Below, piece by piece: positions 17,289 to 25,493 of a stretch of DNA of 64,000 nucleotides. The notes beneath the pieces were generated by a model. It made no database searches. It was not told the DNA's origin and worked only from the letters and a program-made list of their open reading frames with translations. The stretch comes from Thalassotalea profundi (GTDB lineage Bacteria > Pseudomonadota > Gammaproteobacteria > Enterobacterales > Alteromonadaceae), in the NCBI RefSeq assembly GCF_014653195.1, contig NZ_BNAH01000003.1, positions 1 through 64,000 of the forward strand, written 5' to 3'. Every line of letters begins with the position of its first letter. The first letter of the stretch is position 1. The translations under genes and the position numbers were made by a program.

Positions 17289-17792
17289 ATTATTTTTTAT
17301 TATCTAGATATTAGTCCGTATGATTGGACTGCTATTTTAACCTCTGTTTTTTGTGGTTCTATTATTGGTTTAGAACGACAATATAGAGGAAAGCCTGTAG
17401 GAATAAGAACTTCATCTCTAATCGTGTTAGGTACCTACATTTTTATGGCAACAGCCACTAGTGTTAGCACTGAAATAACTGATCCATCGAGAATTATTGG
17501 ACAGGTAATTACAGGCGTTGGTTTTTTAGGGGCAGGGGTAATGTTAGCCAAAGACGGCGCAGTTGTTGGTGTAACTTCTGCAGCTACTATATGGGTATTA
17601 TCTGCTATAGGCATTAGTATTTCACATGGTAACTTCTATGCTGCAATTATTTTTTCGGGGTTGGTTGTATCAATACTTTTTGGTGTTGATTTGCTCGAGG
17701 AATACTCACAAATGTTTACACGTGGGGTGCATAGTAAATATCAGAAATGGAAGGCAAAACCTAGTCGTTTTAAGGATAAAATAAGTAAATAA
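17289..17792 (+). CDS. MgtC/SapB family membrane protein with probable ATT start
   Basis: Inner-membrane MgtC-like protein. The conserved N-terminal block DWTAILTSVFCGSIIGLERQ followed by RGKPVGIRTSSL is essential to the family. It lies in frame upstream of the first GTG (17424), while the frame is open only back to a stop at 17271. No ATG, GTG or TTG occurs between 17274 and 17423. A Shine-Dalgarno TAAGGA (17279-17284) sits four bases before ATT 17289, which would give 167 residues. Several transmembrane helices follow (VITGVGFLGAGVML, AATIWVLSAIGI). Rare ATT starts are established for E. coli infC and pcnB. A point error in an original ATG is the main alternative. Confidence 0.75.
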   Translation: MIFYYLDISPYDWTAILTSVFCGSIIGLERQYRGKPVGIRTSSLIVLGTYIFMATATSVSTEITDPSRIIGQVITGVGFLGAGVMLAKDGAVVGVTSAATIWVLSAIGISISHGNFYAAIIFSGLVVSILFGVDLLEEYSQMFTRGVHSKYQKWKAKPSRFKDKISK

Positions 17793-17798
17793 AATTAA

Positions 17799-17836
17799 AA
17801 AATAGCACTCACTATTAACATTGAGAGTGCTATTTT
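17799..17836. terminator. Bidirectional terminator
   Basis: Stem AAAATAGCACTC / GAGTGCTATTTT with a 14-base loop and flanking A and T runs. It lies between the convergent MgtC-family gene and the alkaline phosphatase gene. Confidence 0.75.
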
Positions 17837-17859
17837 AAATTATCACGATCAATATTTAG

Positions 17860-19191
17860 TTAAAGGATAGTAAAAATGATTTTAGCAATATCGGTATTAT
17901 CTGTTTTATTCTGAAATTTTTCGAAGCCTTTACCAAAAGCAAATACGGGTACATCAATTCCTGTATGCCCCCCAGTCGTCCAACCTGTAAAACTTTTAGC
18001 ACTTACGAATTGATTAAGCTTTTTATAAAGCTGACGAGTTAATTGTGGTTTTGTAATTTTTTCTGATTCATCTTGTTTAATGCTGTGCAATTGTGATAAT
18101 TGTTCATCGGTAAGTGCAAAGGTTAACATTGTAGCCAATTGTTCAGCGGTAAATTCTTTCTCAGCAATGAACTGTGCTATAGCGCTAATTGATTGCGTCA
18201 TGCCCTTAAATACTGATGGTTGCCACTTATATTCGCCATCAGAGCCTAGAGTAAGTCCACCTGTGCTATGGTCTGCAGTTAAAACGACTAGAGTATCAGG
18301 GTTTTGTTCAACATATTGCTCTAAGTAGATAAGCGTCTTGGCTAAATCGTCCATTTCGGCCATTGCCGAAGCAATATCATTACTATGGCCAGCCCAATCT
18401 ACTTGGCTTGCTTCAATTAACATAAAATAACCATTTTTATTTTCTAATTGCTCAGTGGCAATTTTAGTCATTTCAGATAATCTATGTTTATTACTGTCAT
18501 CTAAAGACCACGGCAAACCTACCGGCGCAAATAAACCTAGTAAAGGTTCTTCTTTTTTTATCGAAGTAAGCTGTTCATAATTATCAACATATTGAAATCC
18601 TTTTTCTTTAAATTCTTCAACTAAATTTCTGTCTTCACGAATAAAGTATTTTGTGCCACCACCGAGTAATAAATCAATATTAATACCATTATCGATATAA
18701 CTATCAGCAATGGCATCATAATTTCTTCTGCTTTCATTATGGGTAATATATGAAGCAGGTGTAGCATGGTTTACTTGTGAAGTTACAACGACTCCGGTTT
18801 TTTTACCTAGAGTTTTAGCATGCTGTAATACCGTCTTTAATGGTTTTTTATCTACATCAACACTGATCGCACCATTATAACTTTTTATCCCTGTGGCCAA
18901 AGCTGTTGCACCTGCGGCAGAATCTGTTACATAACCAGAAATAGGTGCGGGGTAGGTAGAGTTTAACCCTACTAAATGGCGATCAAATACAGTCTCTTCA
19001 ATTTCTGGCGTATTGGGATCGTCATTATAATATCGATAAGCCGTTGTAAAGGCTGGTCCCATTCCATCACCAACGATCATAATGACATTTTTAATTGGTT
19101 TTTTACTTGCAGTCATAAGTTTTTCATCGGCTTGTAAGGCGAATGAAAGACTTAAGCTAGTACATAAGCAAAGGGAAAGTAATTTTTTCAT
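17860..19191 (-). CDS. Secreted alkaline phosphatase (PhoA-type)
   Basis: A 443-residue periplasmic or secreted phosphomonoesterase. The signal peptide ends near SLSFALQA. The metal ligand Asp42 lies in IMIVGDGMG and the nucleophile Ser91 in TDSAAGATA. Later metal-site motifs are EASQVDWAGHSNDI, LTADHSTGG and GWTTGGHTG. It is the last gene of a three-gene minus operon (TetR, EEP enzyme, this), 21 bases after the EEP gene. The context suggests it dephosphorylates nucleotides outside the inner membrane so nucleosides can be imported. General phosphate scavenging remains possible. Confidence 0.93.
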   Translation of the reverse strand: MKKLLSLCLCTSLSLSFALQADEKLMTASKKPIKNVIMIVGDGMGPAFTTAYRYYNDDPNTPEIEETVFDRHLVGLNSTYPAPISGYVTDSAAGATALATGIKSYNGAISVDVDKKPLKTVLQHAKTLGKKTGVVVTSQVNHATPASYITHNESRRNYDAIADSYIDNGINIDLLLGGGTKYFIREDRNLVEEFKEKGFQYVDNYEQLTSIKKEEPLLGLFAPVGLPWSLDDSNKHRLSEMTKIATEQLENKNGYFMLIEASQVDWAGHSNDIASAMAEMDDLAKTLIYLEQYVEQNPDTLVVLTADHSTGGLTLGSDGEYKWQPSVFKGMTQSISAIAQFIAEKEFTAEQLATMLTFALTDEQLSQLHSIKQDESEKITKPQLTRQLYKKLNQFVSAKSFTGWTTGGHTGIDVPVFAFGKGFEKFQNKTDNTDIAKIIFTIL

Positions 19192-19212
19192 ATTTTAAAC
19201 TCTGTGATTAAA

Positions 19213-20409
19213 TTATTTAGTTAATGTTAAATCAACCCATACTAAGCGGTGATCTGAAGAGGCATTCCTATCTTTAATTAGTTGATATGCAGTATCTTCT
19301 TTGTTTGGCCAGAATATGCCAGATTTTTTTATCACCCAACCAGAAACGGATGGTAAAACGTAATCGGCACGCATGCCCCAAAAGGCAGTATGATATTTTG
19401 CATTACTATTATTACTGTTGTGAGATGCACCACCTAAACTTTCAGGTTTTGGATCTTGAATAAAAGGGCTTGTAAGAAGTGAATTGATACCGTTATATAT
19501 TGCATCTCCATCGAGGTTCGATGCGTTTAAATCCCCTAAAATCACAAAACGACTATCTTTAGATAACCCGCCGTATTTGTTGTTATCGTCATAAATATAA
19601 GAAGATTTTAAAGGATCTACATAGTCAACCCAGAACCTTATTTCATCGTGGTTTCGTTTACCGTTTCTATCTTCTGGTCCATCAAAAACAGGTGGCGTCG
19701 GGTGACTCGCAAGGACATGAATTTTTTTGTTATTTATAGAAATAGGTATATCCCAATGAGATTTTGAAGATAAGCGAAAATCAGCCCAAGCTTGTTCGCT
19801 GTACCAAGAATTATTTGTTTTAGGGTCAACAGGCTTTAAAGCTCCTGGCATATCTTTCCATTTGAAATATTGAAATGTTCGGATAGCCGTTTTATCAATA
19901 GGATATTTTGATAATATTGCCATGCCATATTGCCCTGGGAAACTTCCGAAGCCATATGTATCTGCTGGAGTCGTTATTTTAGCATCATTATTAAGATCAA
20001 ATTTTGTTTTAACACCAGTATTTACATCAGCTTGATAATAATAAGGGAACTTAATTGGTGATTGATTATTTTGTGATTTCTCTAAATATAGTGTCATAAA
20101 CTTTATGAGCGCTTTGTCTTGTTGACCTTGGTAATCAAATTCATTAAGTAAAATAATATCAGGATTTATTTGTTGAATAATTTCGGCAATATTTTTAATT
20201 TGTGAATGATGGGCATCAAGTGCTTGGTTAAGGGCATCACTAGACAACTTTTTGTTTTTATGAGAATTTACATAATTGGAAGCGTCCATACTCACATTAA
20301 ATGTAGCGACCCTAATGGTATCTTTTTCCATAGCATGAACCTTATAAGTAGTAAATAAAACAACTAACGAATAAAAAACAATTGATGGGGGTGTGAAGTA
20401 TTTTAGCAA
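19213..20409 (-). CDS. Secreted endonuclease/exonuclease/phosphatase (EEP) family enzyme
   Basis: A 398-residue EEP-fold metal hydrolase with an N-terminal signal segment (hydrophobic IVFYSLVVLFTTY, then KVHA). Catalytic motifs are ATFNVSM, LLNEFDY (metal Glu), VLASHPTPP, LGDLNAS (Asp-Asn pair) and ASSDHRLV (general base Asp-His). It could be a nuclease or a phosphatase, and the fold does not decide. It starts with TTG ten bases after the TetR stop, with AGGA about eight bases upstream. The operon with a RutR-like regulator and an alkaline phosphatase favours nucleic acid or nucleotide breakdown. Confidence 0.85.
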   Translation of the reverse strand: MLKYFTPPSIVFYSLVVLFTTYKVHAMEKDTIRVATFNVSMDASNYVNSHKNKKLSSDALNQALDAHHSQIKNIAEIIQQINPDIILLNEFDYQGQQDKALIKFMTLYLEKSQNNQSPIKFPYYYQADVNTGVKTKFDLNNDAKITTPADTYGFGSFPGQYGMAILSKYPIDKTAIRTFQYFKWKDMPGALKPVDPKTNNSWYSEQAWADFRLSSKSHWDIPISINNKKIHVLASHPTPPVFDGPEDRNGKRNHDEIRFWVDYVDPLKSSYIYDDNNKYGGLSKDSRFVILGDLNASNLDGDAIYNGINSLLTSPFIQDPKPESLGGASHNSNNSNAKYHTAFWGMRADYVLPSVSGWVIKKSGIFWPNKEDTAYQLIKDRNASSDHRLVWVDLTLTK

Positions 20410-20419
20410 AATTTATGTC

Positions 20420-21082
20420 CTATTTTATGCCAGTACCACGTAAAACAAATTCAGTTAAAAATTGTGTAACTTGTTCTTGATCTTCTTCTTCATAATCTGC
20501 TCTATTCATTACTGATAATATTTGTGTTTCAAAATCTGCATAATGTTGTGTTGTTGACCAAATTAAAAATATAAGCTTAACGGGGTCTATGTCTTCCATT
20601 TTTCCTTCATCAATCCATTGCTGAAAAATTTTGGCTTTCTCTTTCACCCATTTTCTTAAGTAAGTTCGTGAAAATTCTTTTAAATGTAAAGCCCCTTGGA
20701 TAATTTCCATGGCATAAATTTTTGATGCATTAGGATGCTGGAATGACATTTTTACTTTAGCAGCGATAAATTTTTCTATAGCAAGGCGAGGACCGTCTTC
20801 ATAAACGATGTCGCCAATACCTTGATCCCACATATCGAGTGTTTTTTCTAATACTGCATGATAAATGTTCTCTTTATTTTTAAAATAATAAAGTACATTA
20901 GCTTTAGGTAGTTCAGCACGATCAGCTATTGATTGAACAGTCGCTCCTTTATATCCCTGTAAAATAAACTCATCAGATGCTGCAGCTAAAATTTTCATTT
21001 CACTTTTGATTCTGATGGAACCTTGTTTTTTATCCACTTTTTTATCAAACATTATTGTCATTTTATTCGTTCTTTTAATCAT
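20420..21082 (-). CDS. TetR-family regulator, RutR-like
   Basis: A 220-residue TetR repressor. The helix-turn-helix lies at about 30-75 (GYKGATVQSIADRAELPKAN then VLYYFKNKENIY). The C-terminal part aligns by eye with E. coli RutR, including IDPVKLIFLIWSTTQHYADF, which closely matches IDPQHLIFMIWASTQHYADF. RutR binds uracil and thymine and represses pyrimidine use. Here the gene heads an operon with two secreted hydrolases and faces an Oar-type receptor. RutR-like palindromes lie nearby, so it is the likely local regulator of the nucleoside island. The exact ligand is inference. Confidence 0.88.
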   Translation of the reverse strand: MIKRTNKMTIMFDKKVDKKQGSIRIKSEMKILAAASDEFILQGYKGATVQSIADRAELPKANVLYYFKNKENIYHAVLEKTLDMWDQGIGDIVYEDGPRLAIEKFIAAKVKMSFQHPNASKIYAMEIIQGALHLKEFSRTYLRKWVKEKAKIFQQWIDEGKMEDIDPVKLIFLIWSTTQHYADFETQILSVMNRADYEEEDQEQVTQFLTEFVLRGTGIK

Positions 21083-21156
21083 TGCTTTTTAACAGGCTAA
21101 AGCTTGTTTGTCATTAAAATGTTATTTCATTGAACATTATCCATGTAAACAGCTAT

Positions 21157-21172
21157 GTAACCAAAAGGTCAG
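21157..21172. promoter_or_regulatory. Weak RutR-like operator upstream of the TetR gene
   Basis: GTAACCAAAAGGTCAG matches ten of the fourteen defined positions of the E. coli RutR consensus TTGACCA-NN-TGGTCAA. It lies 75 bases upstream of the regulator start, where autoregulation would be expected. A separate half-site TTGACCA occurs at 21209-21215. Confidence 0.35.
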
Positions 21173-21428
21173 TATTGCTTGAATTTTAAGCGTAATGAAC
21201 TGAAGATATTGACCATAGCATATTACTTATAATCATAAACATAAATAGATAAAGTCGTATTTATAACTGTTTAACCAGTTTAATCGTACAATATTATACT
21301 TTTGTTAAATTTATTTTTATGATTTCGAATATTTCTTAAAGTTATTAAATTATTCTGTTCATAAGGTTATGTTATTTGTGTGATGTGATGCCTATTTATA
21401 CTGCTTTTCATTCTTACTATATATTTAC

Positions 21429-21444
21429 TTGACCTAATGGTTAA
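21429..21444. promoter_or_regulatory. RutR-like operator upstream of the Oar-type receptor
   Basis: TTGACCTAATGGTTAA matches twelve of fourteen defined positions of the RutR consensus TTGACCA-NN-TGGTCAA. Its first half can double as a -35 element, so binding would block transcription of the receptor gene. Confidence 0.65.
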
Positions 21445-21763
21445 AAAATATATTTTTCATCTGCTGTAAAGCTAATTGTAAAAAAAGTTCAATTTTTTTC
21501 AAAAAAATATTTTTGTGGATTGAATTGTTATTTAACTGATATATAAGGTTTTTTGTTTTTATTTTGGTTTTTTATTATTTATAAGTAAATTTAGTTAACT
21601 TGTATTTATTGCTGTTCTAAAATATTGTAATAAAAATGTAAGATAAGTTTGTTTTAATTTAGCTGTTAATAAATATTTATTAGTGGTTAAGCAACGATAA
21701 ACTTTCAGTGCTCGAACGCTAAAATACAAAAATATATAATACTTACACAAGGGAAAACAAAAG

Positions 21764-24700
21764 ATGAAAACCCATCGCCTCTCTCAACTAACTAGTGCTG
21801 TTGTTCTTGCACTTGGTTTAACTACCTCAGCTATGGCTGCTGATACAACTTCCTCAGTTAGAGGAACTATTGTAGGGCCAAATGGTCAAGCAGCTCCCAA
21901 TACTAAAATCATGCTGATCCATCAACCTTCTGGGACAGTCACTGAAGTTGTTACAAACGAAACTGGTTCATTTAGTGCATCTGGTTTACGCGTTGGTGGC
22001 CCATATGAGATTTTAATAGATTCAGATAAATTCCAAGATTCATCAAAAGGGAATATTTTTCTTCAATTAGGACAAACATTACGTTTTAATGAGCAACTGT
22101 CTGAAGAACAGAATTTAGAAAGAATTGTTGTAACAGGCAATTCTGTCGCTTTTTCTTCTAATGCAGGTAGTTCAAGTTACTTTGGATCTGAATCAATTGA
22201 AAATGCTCCGTCTTTTAATCGAGATTTAAAGGATGTTTTAAGACAGAACCCACTTGCTTCTTCTTTAGGTGGCGATAGTAATGAGTTTTCTGTAGCAGGT
22301 TCTAACCCACGCTTTAATAGTCTTAATGTAGATGGTGTTGGTCTTAATGATGACTTTGGTTTAAATGGTAACGGTTATCCAACTCAACGTTCTCCTATTT
22401 CGCTTGATGCAATTGATCAAATTTCCATTGATACAAATCCTTATAATGCAAAATTTGGTGGCTTTAGTGGTGCGCGTATAAACGCAGTAACTAAATCAGG
22501 TACTAATGAATTGCATGGTGGTGTTTTTTATGAAAAAACATCCGACAGTTGGGCTGGTGACTATGATACTAGCTATTCAAAGGGCAATGAAATAGAAGGT
22601 GTTAAAAGTGATACTTATGGTGTTCATGTAGGTGGTGCTCTTATTGAAGATAAATTATTCTTCTTTGCTAACTATGAAAATTTTGAAAAACCTACGGCCT
22701 CAAATTATGGACCAGAAGGTACAGATAAGCCACTTGCAACGGGCTTTACACTAGATCAATATAATGAAGTTGCTGCAATTGCTAAAGAGCGTTACGGTAT
22801 TAGTGATATTGGTAGCTGGGTAGGTAATCCAAAAGAAGAAGATGAAAAAATTCTAATTAAATTAGATTGGAATATAAATGATGATCACCGTTCATCTTTC
22901 ACTTATAACCGTGATGAAAGTAATAGCATACGAAATGTAACTAACTCAAGTTACGCATTAAATACCTCAACTAACTGGTATGACTACCAACAAAATATGA
23001 ATTCATATGCGATGCATTTATATTCTGATTGGAATTCAGACTTTACTACAGAAATTGCTGCTTCATATAAACATGTCGAATCAATTTCAGGTGTTGCAAC
23101 CCGAGATTTTGGTAAAGTAAGTGTTGATAATGCACCTGGTAGTGATCGTGGAGATGGTATCAATTTTGGACCAGACAACTACCGTCATGCTAACGAGTTA
23201 GAAACTAAAACATGGCGCCTTAATGTAGATGGCGAATATTTAATTGGTGATCATAAACTTGCTTTTGGTGTTCAATATGAAAAAAATGACATATTTAACA
23301 TGTTCGCCGAAGCTACATTAGGAACTTGGACCTTTGACAGTATAGAAGATTTTGCTGCTGGTAATGGCGAGCTTTATTATGGTAATGCTCCTTCAAATAT
23401 TCAAGCAGATACAGCCGCATCATTAGTGATGGGGACGTATTCATTTTATGTTCAAGATGACTGGGCATTAAGTGATAATATAGACTTAAGCTATGGCTTA
23501 CGCTATGAAAGAATCTTTTCTGAAGATAAACCACAATATAATCCCAAATTTGTCGAACGCTACGGATATGACAACCAAGAAAACTTAGATGGTACAGATA
23601 TTTGGTTACCTCGCGTAGGTATTACGTGGTACGCAAGTGATGATTTAACTGTGCGTGGTGGTGTCGGTTTATTCAGTGGTGGTAAGCCTAATGTATGGAT
23701 TTCTAACTCTTACAGTAAAAGTGGTATTAATTATGTTACTAATCGTCGAGATTACGAAGGATTAACTTCTCTTGATGTACCGCAAGATATGAAAGATTCA
23801 TTAGCTAATGTAACTGCTGATGGTGAAACAGATATTATTGATTCAAACTTTAAAACACCATCTGAATGGCGCTATAGTGTAGGGTTTGATTACAACTTTG
23901 ATATTCCTTCTTTAGGTGATGATTGGAAATGGTCAGCCGAATATATTTATGTTGATAAACAAGATTCCCTTGCATGGCGTGATCTAAATCGTACACCAAG
24001 CGGTGTAACAACTGCTGACGGCCGTATTATTTATGAACCAGTAGATGTTTCTAGTCCTGATCATTACGATATTTTATTAACTAATGCCGATAAAGATGGT
24101 TATTCTAATGTTTTTACTACTAGCCTAAGTAAGTTTTGGGATAGTGGTTTTAACATGACTGCTTCTTATACTAATCAAGATGTTACAGATGGTAATACAG
24201 GTACAAGTTCTCAAGCTGCTTCTAACTATAAATACAATGTAGTAAGTTCAGGCCGTAACGTTGATTATATGGGCGCCGGTAGTTATGAGATTGAGCATAG
24301 TTTAAAAATTGCGTTAGGCTATTCAACCGAATTATTTGAAGGTTATGCGACTAAGATGAACTTGTTTTTTGAACGTCGTTCAGGCCAACGTTATGGTTGG
24401 GTTATGGGGACTTATCGCAATGGCGGTTTGGGTGATCAATATTATATGTCAGGATATAATGCTTATACTCCTTATATTCCATCAGGCGCTGATGATCCAA
24501 ATGTTGCTTACGCTTATGGTATGACATACGAACAATTAATGGCTGAATATGTTACTCCTGCTGGATTAGAAGGTTATGCCGGTGGGTTTGTTGGTAAAAA
24601 TGCCTCAACTCGCCCTTGGGTAACAACGATGGACTTATCGATTCAACAAGAAATTCCTGGCTTAATGGAAGGTCATAAAGGAACGTTAACATTTACAGTA

Positions 24701-24931
24701 AAAAACTTAGCTAACTTAATTAATAGTGACTGGGGACATGTATATAGCCCTACTGAAAATGACTTTAATAAAGAGTTTGCTAATGCGACTTGGAACGATG
24801 CTGGTCAAATAGTTTATAGCTCAAACAGTCGTACAAAGCTTGGACCTATCGGTGACGATGTAAGTACATATAAAATCGAAGGTGAAGAATCAGTTTGGTA
24901 TATTAAAGTAGGTGTTAGATACACTTTCTAA
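21764..24931 (+). CDS. Oar-type TonB-dependent outer-membrane receptor
   Basis: A 1055-residue receptor with a signal peptide ending AMAA. A carboxypeptidase-regulatory-like beta domain follows (about 27-110, VRGTIVGPNGQAAPNTKI), then a TonB-box-like ERIVVTGNSVA, a plug (about 130-250) and a long beta barrel ending in the terminal aromatic WYIKVGVRYTF. Such receptors import ligands across the outer membrane using TonB energy. It sits between a RutR-like regulator and cdd-deoA, with a RutR-like operator upstream, so nucleosides, nucleotides or oligonucleotides are the likely cargo. No substrate is proven by sequence. Confidence 0.9.
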   Translation: MKTHRLSQLTSAVVLALGLTTSAMAADTTSSVRGTIVGPNGQAAPNTKIMLIHQPSGTVTEVVTNETGSFSASGLRVGGPYEILIDSDKFQDSSKGNIFLQLGQTLRFNEQLSEEQNLERIVVTGNSVAFSSNAGSSSYFGSESIENAPSFNRDLKDVLRQNPLASSLGGDSNEFSVAGSNPRFNSLNVDGVGLNDDFGLNGNGYPTQRSPISLDAIDQISIDTNPYNAKFGGFSGARINAVTKSGTNELHGGVFYEKTSDSWAGDYDTSYSKGNEIEGVKSDTYGVHVGGALIEDKLFFFANYENFEKPTASNYGPEGTDKPLATGFTLDQYNEVAAIAKERYGISDIGSWVGNPKEEDEKILIKLDWNINDDHRSSFTYNRDESNSIRNVTNSSYALNTSTNWYDYQQNMNSYAMHLYSDWNSDFTTEIAASYKHVESISGVATRDFGKVSVDNAPGSDRGDGINFGPDNYRHANELETKTWRLNVDGEYLIGDHKLAFGVQYEKNDIFNMFAEATLGTWTFDSIEDFAAGNGELYYGNAPSNIQADTAASLVMGTYSFYVQDDWALSDNIDLSYGLRYERIFSEDKPQYNPKFVERYGYDNQENLDGTDIWLPRVGITWYASDDLTVRGGVGLFSGGKPNVWISNSYSKSGINYVTNRRDYEGLTSLDVPQDMKDSLANVTADGETDIIDSNFKTPSEWRYSVGFDYNFDIPSLGDDWKWSAEYIYVDKQDSLAWRDLNRTPSGVTTADGRIIYEPVDVSSPDHYDILLTNADKDGYSNVFTTSLSKFWDSGFNMTASYTNQDVTDGNTGTSSQAASNYKYNVVSSGRNVDYMGAGSYEIEHSLKIALGYSTELFEGYATKMNLFFERRSGQRYGWVMGTYRNGGLGDQYYMSGYNAYTPYIPSGADDPNVAYAYGMTYEQLMAEYVTPAGLEGYAGGFVGKNASTRPWVTTMDLSIQQEIPGLMEGHKGTLTFTVKNLANLINSDWGHVYSPTENDFNKEFANATWNDAGQIVYSSNSRTKLGPIGDDVSTYKIEGEESVWYIKVGVRYTF

Positions 24932-24953
24932 TAAGTTACTAGTTTTTAATATT

Positions 24954-24980
24954 AAAACCGCGCTATATGCGCGGTTTTTT
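24954..24980 (+). terminator. Intrinsic terminator of the Oar-type receptor
   Basis: GC-rich stem CCGCGC / GCGCGG with a TATAT loop, preceded by A4 and followed by T6. It separates the receptor from cdd-deoA transcription. Confidence 0.9.
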
Positions 24981-25018
24981 ATTTTTAGTGCTTAAATTCT
25001 TTTTAAATGCATAGTTAC

Positions 25019-25046
25019 TTTACTTTTAACGATAACTCGTTAATAT
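25019..25046 (+). promoter_or_regulatory. Promoter of cdd-deoA
   Basis: TTTACT (25019-25024), 16-base spacer, TAATAT (25041-25046). The expected transcription start falls inside the RutR-like palindrome at 25050-25065, a classic repressor arrangement. Confidence 0.55.
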
Positions 25047-25049
25047 AAC

Positions 25050-25065
25050 TTAACCAATTGGTCAG
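25050..25065. promoter_or_regulatory. RutR-like operator at cdd-deoA
   Basis: TTAACCAATTGGTCAG matches twelve of fourteen defined positions of TTGACCA-NN-TGGTCAA. It covers the predicted transcription start and touches the AGGA ribosome binding site of cdd. Confidence 0.7.
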
Positions 25066-25076
25066 GAAGTGTGTTT

Positions 25077-25484
25077 GTGAAATTCCAGTTAACTGATGAA
25101 CTTATTATTAATGCCAAAAAAGCATTTGATAATGCTTATGCGCCTTACAGTAATTTTCATGTAGGTGCCGCGGCATTAACTGAAAGTAATACAATTGTAT
25201 GTGGATGTAATGTTGAAAATGCATCATACGGCTTAACGGTTTGTGCAGAACGTAATTGTATTGCTCAAGCTGTTATCGCGGGTGAAACTTCGTTTAAAAC
25301 ATTAGTTATATATACAGAGCAAGAAAAACTTGTGCCCCCATGCGGCGCATGTAGACAAGTAATTGCAGAATTTTTTGAACAAGACGCTCAAATCACTGCT
25401 ATTAACCATTTAGGGAAGCAAGTGCATTGGACTGTAGCTGAATTATTACCCGATGCTTTCACACCTAAATTTCTTAACAAGTAA
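25077..25484 (+). CDS. cdd: Cytidine deaminase
   Basis: A small tetrameric-type cytidine/deoxycytidine deaminase (135 residues) that yields uridine or deoxyuridine. The zinc site is complete: Cys56 and catalytic Glu58 in VCAERNC, and Cys89 and Cys92 in PPCGACRQ. I chose GTG 25077, nine bases after AGGA; GTG 25071 in the same frame is only three bases away from it. deoA begins nine bases after the stop, so the two genes form an operon. The RutR-like operator lies directly upstream. Confidence 0.95.
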   Translation: MKFQLTDELIINAKKAFDNAYAPYSNFHVGAAALTESNTIVCGCNVENASYGLTVCAERNCIAQAVIAGETSFKTLVIYTEQEKLVPPCGACRQVIAEFFEQDAQITAINHLGKQVHWTVAELLPDAFTPKFLNK

Positions 25485-25493
25485 GGAATACTT

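Larger units (their letters stand above)
21083..21763. other. Long divergent regulatory region between the TetR gene and the Oar-type receptor
   Basis: These 681 bases hold no credible ORF and are very AT-rich. They contain a weak RutR-like palindrome (21157-21172), a TTGACCA half-site (21209-21215) and a strong palindrome (21429-21444) whose TTGACC could serve as a -35 with TATTTT 16 bases on. A second possible -10 (TATAAT, 21735-21740) lies just before the receptor gene. If the upstream promoter is used, the receptor mRNA has a leader of about 300 bases. No known riboswitch was recognised in it. Confidence 0.5.

Noticed and set aside
17424..17792. MgtC-family gene starting at GTG 17424
   Set aside because: It would remove the conserved first helix and the GLERQ/GIRTSSL motif, which read in frame upstream, and no ribosome binding site precedes this GTG.
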